Source: a bacterium (GTDB lineage: Bacteria; Acidobacteriota; Polarisedimenticolia; Polarisedimenticolales; Polarisedimenticolaceae). From it: a stretch of DNA of 46,607 nucleotides. The DNA is taken from contig JAAELQ010000072.1 in assembly GCA_024226515.1 (NCBI GenBank), positions 1 through 46,607 of the forward strand. Reading direction: 5' to 3'. Positions 7,107 to 14,516 of this stretch are shown here, piece after piece; the stretch's first letter is position 1; every line of letters starts with the position of its first letter. A program made the position numbers and the translations under genes. The notes under the pieces are model-generated. The model was not told the DNA's origin. It made no database searches and worked only from the letters and a program-made list of their open reading frames with translations.

Positions 7107-9368
7107 TCAGCGGGGCCCGTCGAGCGCGCGCAGTCCCCCTCCGAGGTTGCCGCCCACGTCGGTCACACGCACCATGATGGTGCGCGAGGCGCCGGTTTCG
7201 GGCGTCTGCGCCACGACCAGCTCGTACCGCTCGCGCTCCGAGTCCGCGACTCCGTCAACGGGATCGATCGGCTGCCAGTCCCCGCCGTCCAGCGCGAACT
7301 CGACGGCGAGCACGTGTCCGCCCTCGTCGCGTGCCTCGAACGCCACACGGTAGCCCTCCGACTCGGCGGCGACCTCGAAGCGCTCGACCGTCGGTCGCGT
7401 GTTGTCGACGGTGAACCCCCGGCTGACGCTCTCGTCGTTCTGCTCTTCACCGGCGGGATTGTCGCGCGAGTCGTCGACCGTCAGCCGGACGCGGTAGAGC
7501 CCGTCCGGCATCGCGCGCGCGTCCCAGCTGTAGAACGACTCGGTCAACTCGTCGGCCAGGACGAACCAGCGATCCCCACCCTCGCGTCGCACTTCGAGAC
7601 GAAACGTCAACCGATCGCCGTCCGGGTCGGCCGCCTGCCAGTTGAACGTGCGCGCGCCCGACTCGTAGGCCTTGCGCAGTGCTCCCACCGGCTTGCGCTG
7701 CAGCGTTCCGGCGGCCTTGCGCGCCACGGGATCCTGCGTCACGAACGGGCCCAGTCGGTTCGCGCCCTGCGACGCGTTGCGCATCCACACGATCCCCGGC
7801 GGTTCGATGTTGACCGTCGTTACCGACGGCGCGCGGTTGCGCGTCCTGAAACGTACGTCGAGGCGTCCGACCGTCGGGACGTCGTCGCCCTTGGACGACA
7901 GGTCGACGCGCAGCTGGAGGAACCTCGCCGAGGGCACGTTCGTCGCTCCGCCGTCCGGCGCATCCGCCTTGACGATGCTCCAGTCGGACCAGGTCGAGTC
8001 CGGCTCGTCGGTGTTGCCGCTGCGCGCGTGGACCGTGACTCCGCGCCGCTCGTCGCCGGCGTCCCACTCGGCCCGGCCCCAGTTCGCGAGCGTGCCGGCG
8101 TCGATCGGCGCCGTCAGGTAACTGCCCGATCCACCCGCGCTCGAGCCGAGCAGCTCCACGCGCGCGTCGGTCGTACCGCCGATCAACACACCGCCGTCGG
8201 GCCGCAGCGCCAGCGCCGCGGCCTGATCGGACGCGACCCGCGTCAGGCGTGTCGACCGGCCGTCTCCGTCCAGCATGTGGATCCGCCCGCCGTCGCCGGT
8301 GGCCACCAGCAAGCGGTTCGGAGCCGTGAGCGCCACGGCGAACGGCAGCTCGGTGTTCGTGTGCCACACGTCACGCACGGTACCGTCGGGACGAATCGAG
8401 TACAGCGTTCCCCCGGCAGGCGAGGTGAAGCTCTGCTGCGGAGCCTGCTGTTGCTGCGCCGCGCCGCGTGAGTCCGCGGAGTCTTTCCCGTTCTCGGCCG
8501 GTGGCCTGGCCGTGACGGTCACGGTCTGACCGACCGTCGGCGGTGGCCCCTGCCCCTGCGGGCCCGGCGTCGCGACCTGCTTGCTCCCGCGCGCGGTCAA
8601 CGCGAACACCGTCCCCTGCTCGTCGACGACGAGGTCGGCGACCTCGGTCTCGGGCGCGTCGTACAAGACGAACGGCACCAGGTCGCGGTCGACGCGGATC
8701 ACGCGTCCCCGTCCGCCGGTGCCCAGGACGACTCCGCCGTCGGCCAGCGGCGCCAGACAGCGCACGGGATCGGCCTCGGCGTCGAACACCGGCATCGCCT
8801 GCCCGCCGGGCTCGCGCCGCAACACGCGCCCCGGGATCCCGGTCCCGATCCACAGCGTCCCGTCGGCGGCAACCTCGAGCGCCCAGACGAACGTGGCCTC
8901 GGTCGAGGCAACGACCTCGACCTCATCGGGCCCCCGGGCGTGTAGCACGCGCCCGGACGGCGAGAGGCCGAAGTAGACTCCGCCGTCGGCGTCCGCGGCG
9001 ACCGACGTGACCAGCGTCTCCTTGTCGGGCTCCTCGTACCAGGTCTCGACCGCACCGTCGACGCCGATCCTCAGCAGACGCCCCGGCCCGGAGAGCACCG
9101 CGAAGCTGCCTCCGTCCGCCGCCGCGGCCACGCCCCACACGATGCCGTCGCCGGGCCCCCACAACGTGCGTAGCTCCGGCGCCAGGCCGATCCGACCTTC
9201 GACGTCGAGGGCGGTGCCCTCGAGCGACCCCGTGGCGAAGTGTTCGCGGCTCGTGGCCGACCAGGTCCGCGAGGCGGACGACCACGCGGGCGTCGCGCAA
9301 GCGGCCAGCACGAGGCCCGCCGCGACGAGGAGAACCGAGTTGCGGCTGCGCCGCGCCCGCTGCTTCAT
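7107..9368 (-). CDS. Secreted beta-propeller lipoprotein with Ig-like C-terminus
   Basis: 753 residues. The signal peptide has a lipobox ending at Cys24 (LAAC), so the protein is probably lipid-anchored. Residues about 60-420 show repeated DGG or ADG turns followed by short strands (GGVYFGLSPSGRVL, DGTLWIGTGIPGRVL, DGGVVLGTGGRGRVI), the look of an NHL/WD40-type propeller. A Pro/Gln/Ala-rich linker (about 285-320) interrupts it. After about 420 come two beta-rich modules, the last starting at VDNTRPTV, resembling Ig-like or Fn3 domains. No catalytic motif is visible. Its ATG overlaps the stop of the S55 protease gene (ATGA), so the two are made in coupled fashion and probably act together at the envelope. 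Its role is not known. Confidence 0.8.
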   Translation of the reverse strand: MKQRARRSRNSVLLVAAGLVLAACATPAWSSASRTWSATSREHFATGSLEGTALDVEGRIGLAPELRTLWGPGDGIVWGVAAAADGGSFAVLSGPGRLLRIGVDGAVETWYEEPDKETLVTSVAADADGGVYFGLSPSGRVLHARGPDEVEVVASTEATFVWALEVAADGTLWIGTGIPGRVLRREPGGQAMPVFDAEADPVRCLAPLADGGVVLGTGGRGRVIRVDRDLVPFVLYDAPETEVADLVVDEQGTVFALTARGSKQVATPGPQGQGPPPTVGQTVTVTARPPAENGKDSADSRGAAQQQQAPQQSFTSPAGGTLYSIRPDGTVRDVWHTNTELPFAVALTAPNRLLVATGDGGRIHMLDGDGRSTRLTRVASDQAAALALRPDGGVLIGGTTDARVELLGSSAGGSGSYLTAPIDAGTLANWGRAEWDAGDERRGVTVHARSGNTDEPDSTWSDWSIVKADAPDGGATNVPSARFLQLRVDLSSKGDDVPTVGRLDVRFRTRNRAPSVTTVNIEPPGIVWMRNASQGANRLGPFVTQDPVARKAAGTLQRKPVGALRKAYESGARTFNWQAADPDGDRLTFRLEVRREGGDRWFVLADELTESFYSWDARAMPDGLYRVRLTVDDSRDNPAGEEQNDESVSRGFTVDNTRPTVERFEVAAESEGYRVAFEARDEGGHVLAVEFALDGGDWQPIDPVDGVADSERERYELVVAQTPETGASRTIMVRVTDVGGNLGGGLRALDGPR

Positions 9369-11092
9369 CGACGACTCCTGTTCGGCTTCTTCTTCCGGAT
9401 CGGTTCGACCTGCAGTTGCAGCACCTGCGCCCCGTCGATCGGCCCGTCGAGCTCACGCTCGGCGCGAGCCAGAGTCGAAACGCGTCCGCGCGCAGCGCGA
9501 TCGGTCGTCGCGGAGCCCAGCAGGCGTTGCGCGGTCGGCGGCAGGTTGTCGTAGGTCACGCCGCCGGAGTACACCCCGGGGGCGCTGCGATACAACGCGC
9601 CGGTCAGGCGGTGCGCCGAGCGCAGCCCGGCAAATACGTGAGCGACCGCGTCCAGGGTCTGTGCCGTCCGCAGGCGTCGGGCCAAGGGGCGCCCCAGCGC
9701 ACGGTCGACGCCGTCGGGCGAGCCGATCGCGAGCGCCAGCCGCGTCCCGGGAGCGACGCCCTGCGGAATCTCGAGCTCGAGCGTGCGATGCACGAGCTCT
9801 CCACGGTAGCGTCGCAGCGTGCACTCGACCTCGAGGCGCTGTCCGGGGCGCACGGGACCGCGGTCGTAGTTCACGTCGACGAGACTGTAGCTGCGATGGC
9901 CGGGAACGACCTCGACGTCCAGCTCGAGCGACTCCAGCACCGGCTCGGCGAAGCGGTTGTGCCACAGCGCTCCGAGCACCGCCTGGATGCGCGATCCGAG
10001 CGCGACGGCGGGATCCGAGGCTCCGTCACCCGACGCGGCGATCTCGAGCGGCAGCACGCCGACGCCCCGCAGGCGCAGCGCGCCCGAGGCGAGGATCGTG
10101 GCGCGAGATTCGTACGCGGTGTTCGACAGCAGGCCGTTCGCCACGACGGCGCCGGCGAACAGCGGCGCGAGGACCGAGTTGCGAACGACCTCGAACTCGA
10201 ACGGCTCTCCACCGTGAGCCGGCCCACGGAACGCGACGCGCACGGGGATCATCGCTGCGCGATGGTCGTAGCGACCGACGATCGCCGTCAGCCGATCCTC
10301 GACGATCGCTCCGATCTCCTGCCCCGTGGCGGCCAGCTTGATCGACCCGGCACGGTCGGCCAGCGTGTGAATCACCTTCGCGGCGACCATCGGTAACTCG
10401 ACGCGCCCCACACCGAGGAACGGATGCCCGAACGCGAGGACGCCCTCGTCGTCGACCCAGGTCACCGTTCCCGTGGCGGCGATCACCTGGGCGCCGCGCA
10501 CCAGCTCGACGCCGACCGGCGAGCCCGGCTGCAGCTCCGCGGGAACGTCCGCGCCGCCTGCGCCTCCGCCTGCGACGGGAGAGAAGCCGAGCTCGACGAG
10601 CTGCGGCTCGATCCAGTCACGAACCGGCCCGGAGAGAGCGCCGATCTGGATCGGTGTGCGGATCGCGTTGGCGCTCACGGTGCCCCCGGCGGGCACCCCG
10701 TCGGCGCGCGCCGCGGCGCGCATGTCGCCGATCGGCGTCACCCCCGCCACCGGTTCCGCCGGAATCGCGCCGAGCCGATAGGACAGGGCGCCGATCAGCT
10801 TGTCGTCGAAGAAGACCGGGCTGCCGCTCATCCCCGAGGCGACCCCGACGCGCTCGGCGACCGGCCCCTCGAGCTTGACGAGGTGCACGTCGTAGCCCGG
10901 CCCGACGAAGTCGGGATAGAGGCCGAGGTATCTCACCGGGATGCGCTCGACTCGGTTCCCCTGGACAACCGTCAGCGCATAGCCCTCGGCGCCCGCGGGG
11001 ATCGGCGACGTCCCGTCGTGATCGTCCGCCAGGCAGGGCGCCGCCACGACGGCGAGCGCGAGCGCGACGAGGACCCAGCGCACCGCGGTCAT
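9365..11092 (-). CDS. Exported SpoIVB-type S55 serine protease
   Basis: 575 residues. A signal peptide (about 1-22) is followed by an S55 domain. Diagnostic segments are EGYALTVVQGN, YDVHLVKLEGPVAE, the serine box GMSGSP (about 87-92) with FFDDKLIGALSY after it, and AGVTPIGDM. SpoIVB in Bacillus is the signalling protease of sporulation, and homologues occur in many non-sporulating bacteria with unknown targets. The rest (about 200-575) is a beta-rich region with no PDZ domain that I can recognise. I chose the ATG at 11092; the frame extends upstream, but that part overlaps the neighbour and is arginine-rich shadow sequence. The gene is coupled downstream to a propeller lipoprotein and preceded 10 bp upstream by the 11103-11585 gene. 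Confidence 0.85.
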   Translation of the reverse strand: MTAVRWVLVALALAVVAAPCLADDHDGTSPIPAGAEGYALTVVQGNRVERIPVRYLGLYPDFVGPGYDVHLVKLEGPVAERVGVASGMSGSPVFFDDKLIGALSYRLGAIPAEPVAGVTPIGDMRAAARADGVPAGGTVSANAIRTPIQIGALSGPVRDWIEPQLVELGFSPVAGGGAGGADVPAELQPGSPVGVELVRGAQVIAATGTVTWVDDEGVLAFGHPFLGVGRVELPMVAAKVIHTLADRAGSIKLAATGQEIGAIVEDRLTAIVGRYDHRAAMIPVRVAFRGPAHGGEPFEFEVVRNSVLAPLFAGAVVANGLLSNTAYESRATILASGALRLRGVGVLPLEIAASGDGASDPAVALGSRIQAVLGALWHNRFAEPVLESLELDVEVVPGHRSYSLVDVNYDRGPVRPGQRLEVECTLRRYRGELVHRTLELEIPQGVAPGTRLALAIGSPDGVDRALGRPLARRLRTAQTLDAVAHVFAGLRSAHRLTGALYRSAPGVYSGGVTYDNLPPTAQRLLGSATTDRAARGRVSTLARAERELDGPIDGAQVLQLQVEPIRKKKPNRSRR

Positions 11093-11102
11093 CCGATGCG
11101 GC

Positions 11103-11585
11103 TCAGGACTTGTCGGTGCGGAGGGCCGACTTGATGGCCTCGACGATGAAGTTCTGCATCGACGGCTGTTGACCGCGGACGGCTGCATACACCAAGTGTG
11201 GCAGCTTCAACGAGATCTGCACCCCGTTCTCGTCCAGCCCGTCGAGCCACTTGACGAACTCGCTCCACGTGTCGAACGTCCGGGCCTCGATGGCGCCATT
11301 GCGATACAGCTCGATCAGCCGCACCTCGTCGCGCAGGCGGAACAGGACGTCGTCCTCGCGGAAATCGGAGAAGTCGCTGTAGGCGAAGAACTTGACCTCC
11401 CCGGCTGTCTGGTCCTTGCCCTTGATCGACATCTCGGGCGTCTTGTTGCACCGCATCATGATGTAGTCCGCCTTGCCCTTGAAATGAAAGGCAAGGATCG
11501 GATCGGTGCGAGGGTTGTCGTCCGAGGGGGTCTTCAGCGCGCGGTACACGCGCCGGGCCAGGTCCGCATTGCTCTTGAAGGCCAT
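11103..11585 (-). CDS. Unknown protein with a ribbon-helix-helix-like C-terminus
   Basis: 160 residues, no signal peptide or membrane helix. The family is not recognised. The first 115 residues are mixed alpha/beta with many aromatic and acidic residues (KFFAYSDFSDF, RTFDTWSEFVKWLDG). The last 40 look like a ribbon-helix-helix fold: a strand QISLKLP, a helix, a turn, then NFIVEAIKSAL. Such folds bind DNA as dimers (Arc, CopG, HicB), though the first helix here is a few residues short. The ATG at 11585 has GGAGAG 5 nt ahead; an earlier in-frame ATG exists but lacks a good site. It heads a minus-strand run with the S55 protease and propeller lipoprotein. A palindrome overlaps its probable transcription start, consistent with autoregulation. 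Confidence 0.6.
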   Translation of the reverse strand: MAFKSNADLARRVYRALKTPSDDNPRTDPILAFHFKGKADYIMMRCNKTPEMSIKGKDQTAGEVKFFAYSDFSDFREDDVLFRLRDEVRLIELYRNGAIEARTFDTWSEFVKWLDGLDENGVQISLKLPHLVYAAVRGQQPSMQNFIVEAIKSALRTDKS

Positions 11586-11626
11586 CCATTCTCTCCGCGC
11601 AGTCAGTCCGGGGCTTTCGAATAGGT

Positions 11627-11685
11627 CCGGTATGCCCGGGGGCATACCGGCGGCTTACCCTACCGGATATCGGGGAGGGGATCAA
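11627..11685 (-). promoter_or_regulatory. Candidate promoter and 24-bp operator palindrome before the S55 locus
   Basis: Reading the minus strand, TTGATC (11685-11680), a 17-nt spacer and TAGGGT (11662-11657) form a plausible sigma-70 promoter. Six bases on lies a perfect inverted repeat at 11627-11650, with 11-bp arms CCGGTATGCCC separated by 2 bp. It would cover the transcription start, a classic repressor position. The region 11586-11739 is the divergent intergenic gap between this locus and the HD/GGDEF-like gene. Confidence 0.5.
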
Positions 11686-11739
11686 TAGCATCGGGACCGG
11701 TTTGCCGCCCCGGCCCCGCCGCCCTAGATTCGCCACTGG

Positions 11740-14151
11740 ATGGGCGGGCGTCGTAAATCACTCCATGCGGAGCTGTACTTCGGAAGCATCTATGGCTTCG
11801 GCCTGAGCGTCGTCCTATGGTCGCTGACCCGCGCCATGGCGCTGGCGGACCCGGGATGGCTGGTCTTCGTCCTCCTGGGGGGCCTGTGCGGGGCGCTCAG
11901 TATCGATCTGCCGCTGATCGGGCGGGTACGCGGGGTCTACGCCCTGACGCTGGCCACCGCCCTGCTCTTCGGCTCGCCGGCCTCGGTCGTGGCCGCGGCG
12001 TCCGCGTCGCTGACCCACTCGCTCGTGCGCCCCCAGGGGCGGCGCGAGGAGCGGATCGCCCACATCGCTTACGACCTGGGTTCGCGTGCGCTGGCGGCGG
12101 CGGTCGCCGGTGCGGCGCTGCACGCGGTCGGCAGCTCCGCCGGGCCGATCACGGCGTCTCCGGCGATGGGTCTGCTGGTCCACGCCGCCGCCTTCGCGGC
12201 GATCGAGGTCAGCCTCGACCTGCTGGCTTTCGTCGTCGAGACCACGTCCGCGAGCTCGCAATCGCCGTGGCGACGCGCCGGCGGCAGCCTGGCGGCGATC
12301 GCCGTCGGAGTGCTCGGCGCCGTGCTGGCGGTATCGGCCTATCGCAGCCCGACCTTCCGCCCGCTGCTCCTGCTGGCCCCACTCGCGTTCCCGGCCTACC
12401 GGCTCGGGCGCGTGCGCGGTGGACACCCGAGCCCGGACACGCTCGCGTGCGAACCCCGAGACGACGCGCTCGAGACTCTGACCCGCGGCCTCGCGGCCGG
12501 TCTTGCCGTGCACGACCCGCGCAGCGCAACGCGCTCGCGCAGAATCGAATGCCTGTCCGTCGCCCTCTCGCGGCGACTGGATCTGGACGCCGAACAGCAA
12601 CGCGCGCTGTCCACCGCAGTCCGGCTGCGCGACATCGGCCTGCTCGCTCACTCACGCGTGCTGCGAGCGAGAGCGCCGCGCAGCGTGGACGAGATGCGAC
12701 GCCGCCGCATGCATCCGGAGACCGGGTCGAAGCTGCTCGAGCTGATCCGCTACCCGTTCGACGTCGAGTCGATCGTGCGCCATCAGCGAGAACGATGGGA
12801 CGGCAGCGGGCGGCCCGACGGTCTGGAAGGCGACGAGATTCCGCTCGGCGCGCGCATCCTGACGCTGATCGAGGCGTACGACAGCCTCACGGCCCCCGCT
12901 CCGGTCGGACGCGGGCTCACGACCCAGCACGCGCTGGAGCTGCTCGTCGCCGAGGCCGGCTCGAGCCTCGACCCATGGCTGGTCGACGTTCTGCTGGAGA
13001 ACGTCGACGCGCTCGAGGCCGCCGATTCGACGTGGCCCGTCGTCGACGGCGACGACGATGCACGCGAGGAGAGCGACGCGAACACGGGCCACCGACTGGC
13101 CGACGCCGAGCGCAACCTGGACGCCCTGTACGCGATCCGTGCCCTGGCTCAGCGTGACCTCGACCGCGACGAGAACTGGGCGCTGACCGCCGCCAAGCTG
13201 AGATCCGTCGTACCCTTCGAGACCGGCGCGGTGTTGATGCCCGCGCCCGAACGGCACGACTGGTGCGTCGAGCGCGCGTTCGGCGATCGCGCCGCCCGGA
13301 TCGCCGGCGCCCACCTTCCGCTGTGCGAGCCGACCCCCGTCAACACACTGCCGGGCATCGCCGGCGTACCGTGGCTCGATCGCCAGACCTGGCTCGAGCG
13401 CCACGAGTTCGGCGGAGCCGTCGCCGCACTGATCGACGTTGAGAACGCGCCGCGCCCCAGGTCTTCGCTCGTCGTGCCGCTCGTGCACGAGGGTCACTGG
13501 CTCGGAGCGTTGCTGCTCGTCCGCGCGGCCACCCACGAGTTCGACGTCGAAGAGCGTCGTTTCGTCCTGGCCGTGGCGGGCCACGTCGCTGCGTTGTCGG
13601 ATCGACGACAGTCGAACGGCGAGAGCGTCGAGGACGAGCGTCGCATGACCGACGCCAGCACCGGATTGCCGAACGCGAGGTTCCTGCGACTCAACGCCGG
13701 CGAGCGCCTGCTGAAGCCACTGCGCGTGGAGTCCAGCTTCGGCCTCGTCGCGCTGGCCGTGCGCAACGGACCTCAGCTCATCGAGGAGCTCGGACTGGAG
13801 GCGTTCGAGACCGTGATCGGCAACGTGGCCAACAGGTTGGCCGAGACGTGCGATGACGACGAGACGCTGGTGCGCTTCGGACCGTTCGTCTTCGTCGCGT
13901 TGACGCCGCGGTTCCACCCCGGCGAACTCGTGGGGCGCTGGCACACGCTCGTCGACATCGTCGAGGCGACGCCGTTCGAGGTCGAGCGCGCGGATCCATG
14001 GTCGGCACGCCTCGATGCCGCTCACGTCAGCGCGCCGGAGGACGGCCAGGATATCGAGGAGCTGTTGCGAACGCTCGGCGAGCGTCTCGACCTGACGCGG
14101 ACTCGCGGCCGGGCGGTGTTCCCGATTCAACCCGCGCAGCGAGCCGGCTGA
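11740..14151 (+). CDS. Membrane protein with degenerate HD-GYP, GAF-like and degenerate GGDEF domains
   Basis: 803 residues. About six hydrophobic helices (residues 12-225) form an N-terminal membrane sensor. An HD-GYP-like domain follows (about 245-420). It keeps the ERWDGSG segment and the EIPLGARIL helix, but key metal ligands are gone: the HD pair is Arg297-Asp298, the HSRR histidine is replaced, the second histidine motif reads HQRE, and GYP reads GRP. A GAF-like region (about 470-620) and a GGDEF-type domain (about 640-790) come next; the signature there reads GPFVF instead of GGDEF. Neither cyclic di-GMP hydrolysis nor synthesis is expected, so it is probably a receptor or scaffold. 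It has no strong ribosome binding site and is transcribed away from the S55 locus. Confidence 0.82.
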   Translation: MGGRRKSLHAELYFGSIYGFGLSVVLWSLTRAMALADPGWLVFVLLGGLCGALSIDLPLIGRVRGVYALTLATALLFGSPASVVAAASASLTHSLVRPQGRREERIAHIAYDLGSRALAAAVAGAALHAVGSSAGPITASPAMGLLVHAAAFAAIEVSLDLLAFVVETTSASSQSPWRRAGGSLAAIAVGVLGAVLAVSAYRSPTFRPLLLLAPLAFPAYRLGRVRGGHPSPDTLACEPRDDALETLTRGLAAGLAVHDPRSATRSRRIECLSVALSRRLDLDAEQQRALSTAVRLRDIGLLAHSRVLRARAPRSVDEMRRRRMHPETGSKLLELIRYPFDVESIVRHQRERWDGSGRPDGLEGDEIPLGARILTLIEAYDSLTAPAPVGRGLTTQHALELLVAEAGSSLDPWLVDVLLENVDALEAADSTWPVVDGDDDAREESDANTGHRLADAERNLDALYAIRALAQRDLDRDENWALTAAKLRSVVPFETGAVLMPAPERHDWCVERAFGDRAARIAGAHLPLCEPTPVNTLPGIAGVPWLDRQTWLERHEFGGAVAALIDVENAPRPRSSLVVPLVHEGHWLGALLLVRAATHEFDVEERRFVLAVAGHVAALSDRRQSNGESVEDERRMTDASTGLPNARFLRLNAGERLLKPLRVESSFGLVALAVRNGPQLIEELGLEAFETVIGNVANRLAETCDDDETLVRFGPFVFVALTPRFHPGELVGRWHTLVDIVEATPFEVERADPWSARLDAAHVSAPEDGQDIEELLRTLGERLDLTRTRGRAVFPIQPAQRAG

Positions 14152-14178
14152 CGCGCGTCGCTGGCGCGGCGCCCGGCC

Positions 14179-14373
14179 TCAGGGCTCGGTGGCGTCGTTG
14201 TTCTCGGACTTCGTCGGTTCCTCATCGCCCTTGAGCGAGGTGCGAAACCCACGGATCCCCTCTCCGAGGCCACGCGCGATCTCCGGGATCCGGCGGGCAC
14301 CGAACAGGAAAACCACGATCAGCAGCAGGATCACGAGTTCCTGCATCCCGAGTCCGATCGCCAGCGGTGCCAT
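14179..14373 (-). CDS. tatA: Sec-independent protein translocase TatA/E
   Basis: 64 residues. The short N-terminal membrane helix (ELVILLLIVVFLFG) ends in the FG hinge, followed by the amphipathic helix RRIPEIARGLGEGIRGFR and an acidic tail. This is the pore-forming subunit that moves folded twin-arginine substrates across the inner membrane. tatB and tatC are not in the window. It converges with the HD/GGDEF-like gene (27-bp gap) and lies downstream of selB on the same strand, separated by a GC-rich hairpin. Confidence 0.95.
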   Translation of the reverse strand: MAPLAIGLGMQELVILLLIVVFLFGARRIPEIARGLGEGIRGFRTSLKGDEEPTKSENNDATEP

Positions 14374-14459
14374 GTCGTACTCCTGAGATTCACGGGACCG
14401 CAGCGGCCCCGGGCGTCTTGGTTATTGTACACCGCGGCGCGGGGATGCGGCTGGTTGGC

Positions 14460-14501
14460 GTCCGGAATGGGCCGGGGGCCTGCCCCCGGCCCCCTCCGGA
14501 C
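14460..14501. repeat. GC-rich hairpin between selB and tatA
   Basis: An imperfect inverted repeat: GTCCGG at 14460-14465 pairs with CCGGAC at 14496-14501, and inside it GGCCGGGGGC pairs with GCCCCCGGCC around a 2-3 nt loop. No T-run follows on either strand, so it is not a standard intrinsic terminator. The GGGGG...CCCCC core resembles the small palindrome inside each arm of the 1423-1736 element, so it may belong to the same dispersed repeat family. Confidence 0.6.
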
Positions 14502-14516
14502 ACACCCCTACCCCTC

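Noticed and set aside
6918..8471. A 517-codon plus-strand frame across queE and the propeller lipoprotein gene
   Set aside because: It crosses gene boundaries on the other strand, is arginine- and alanine-rich and has no recognisable motif.
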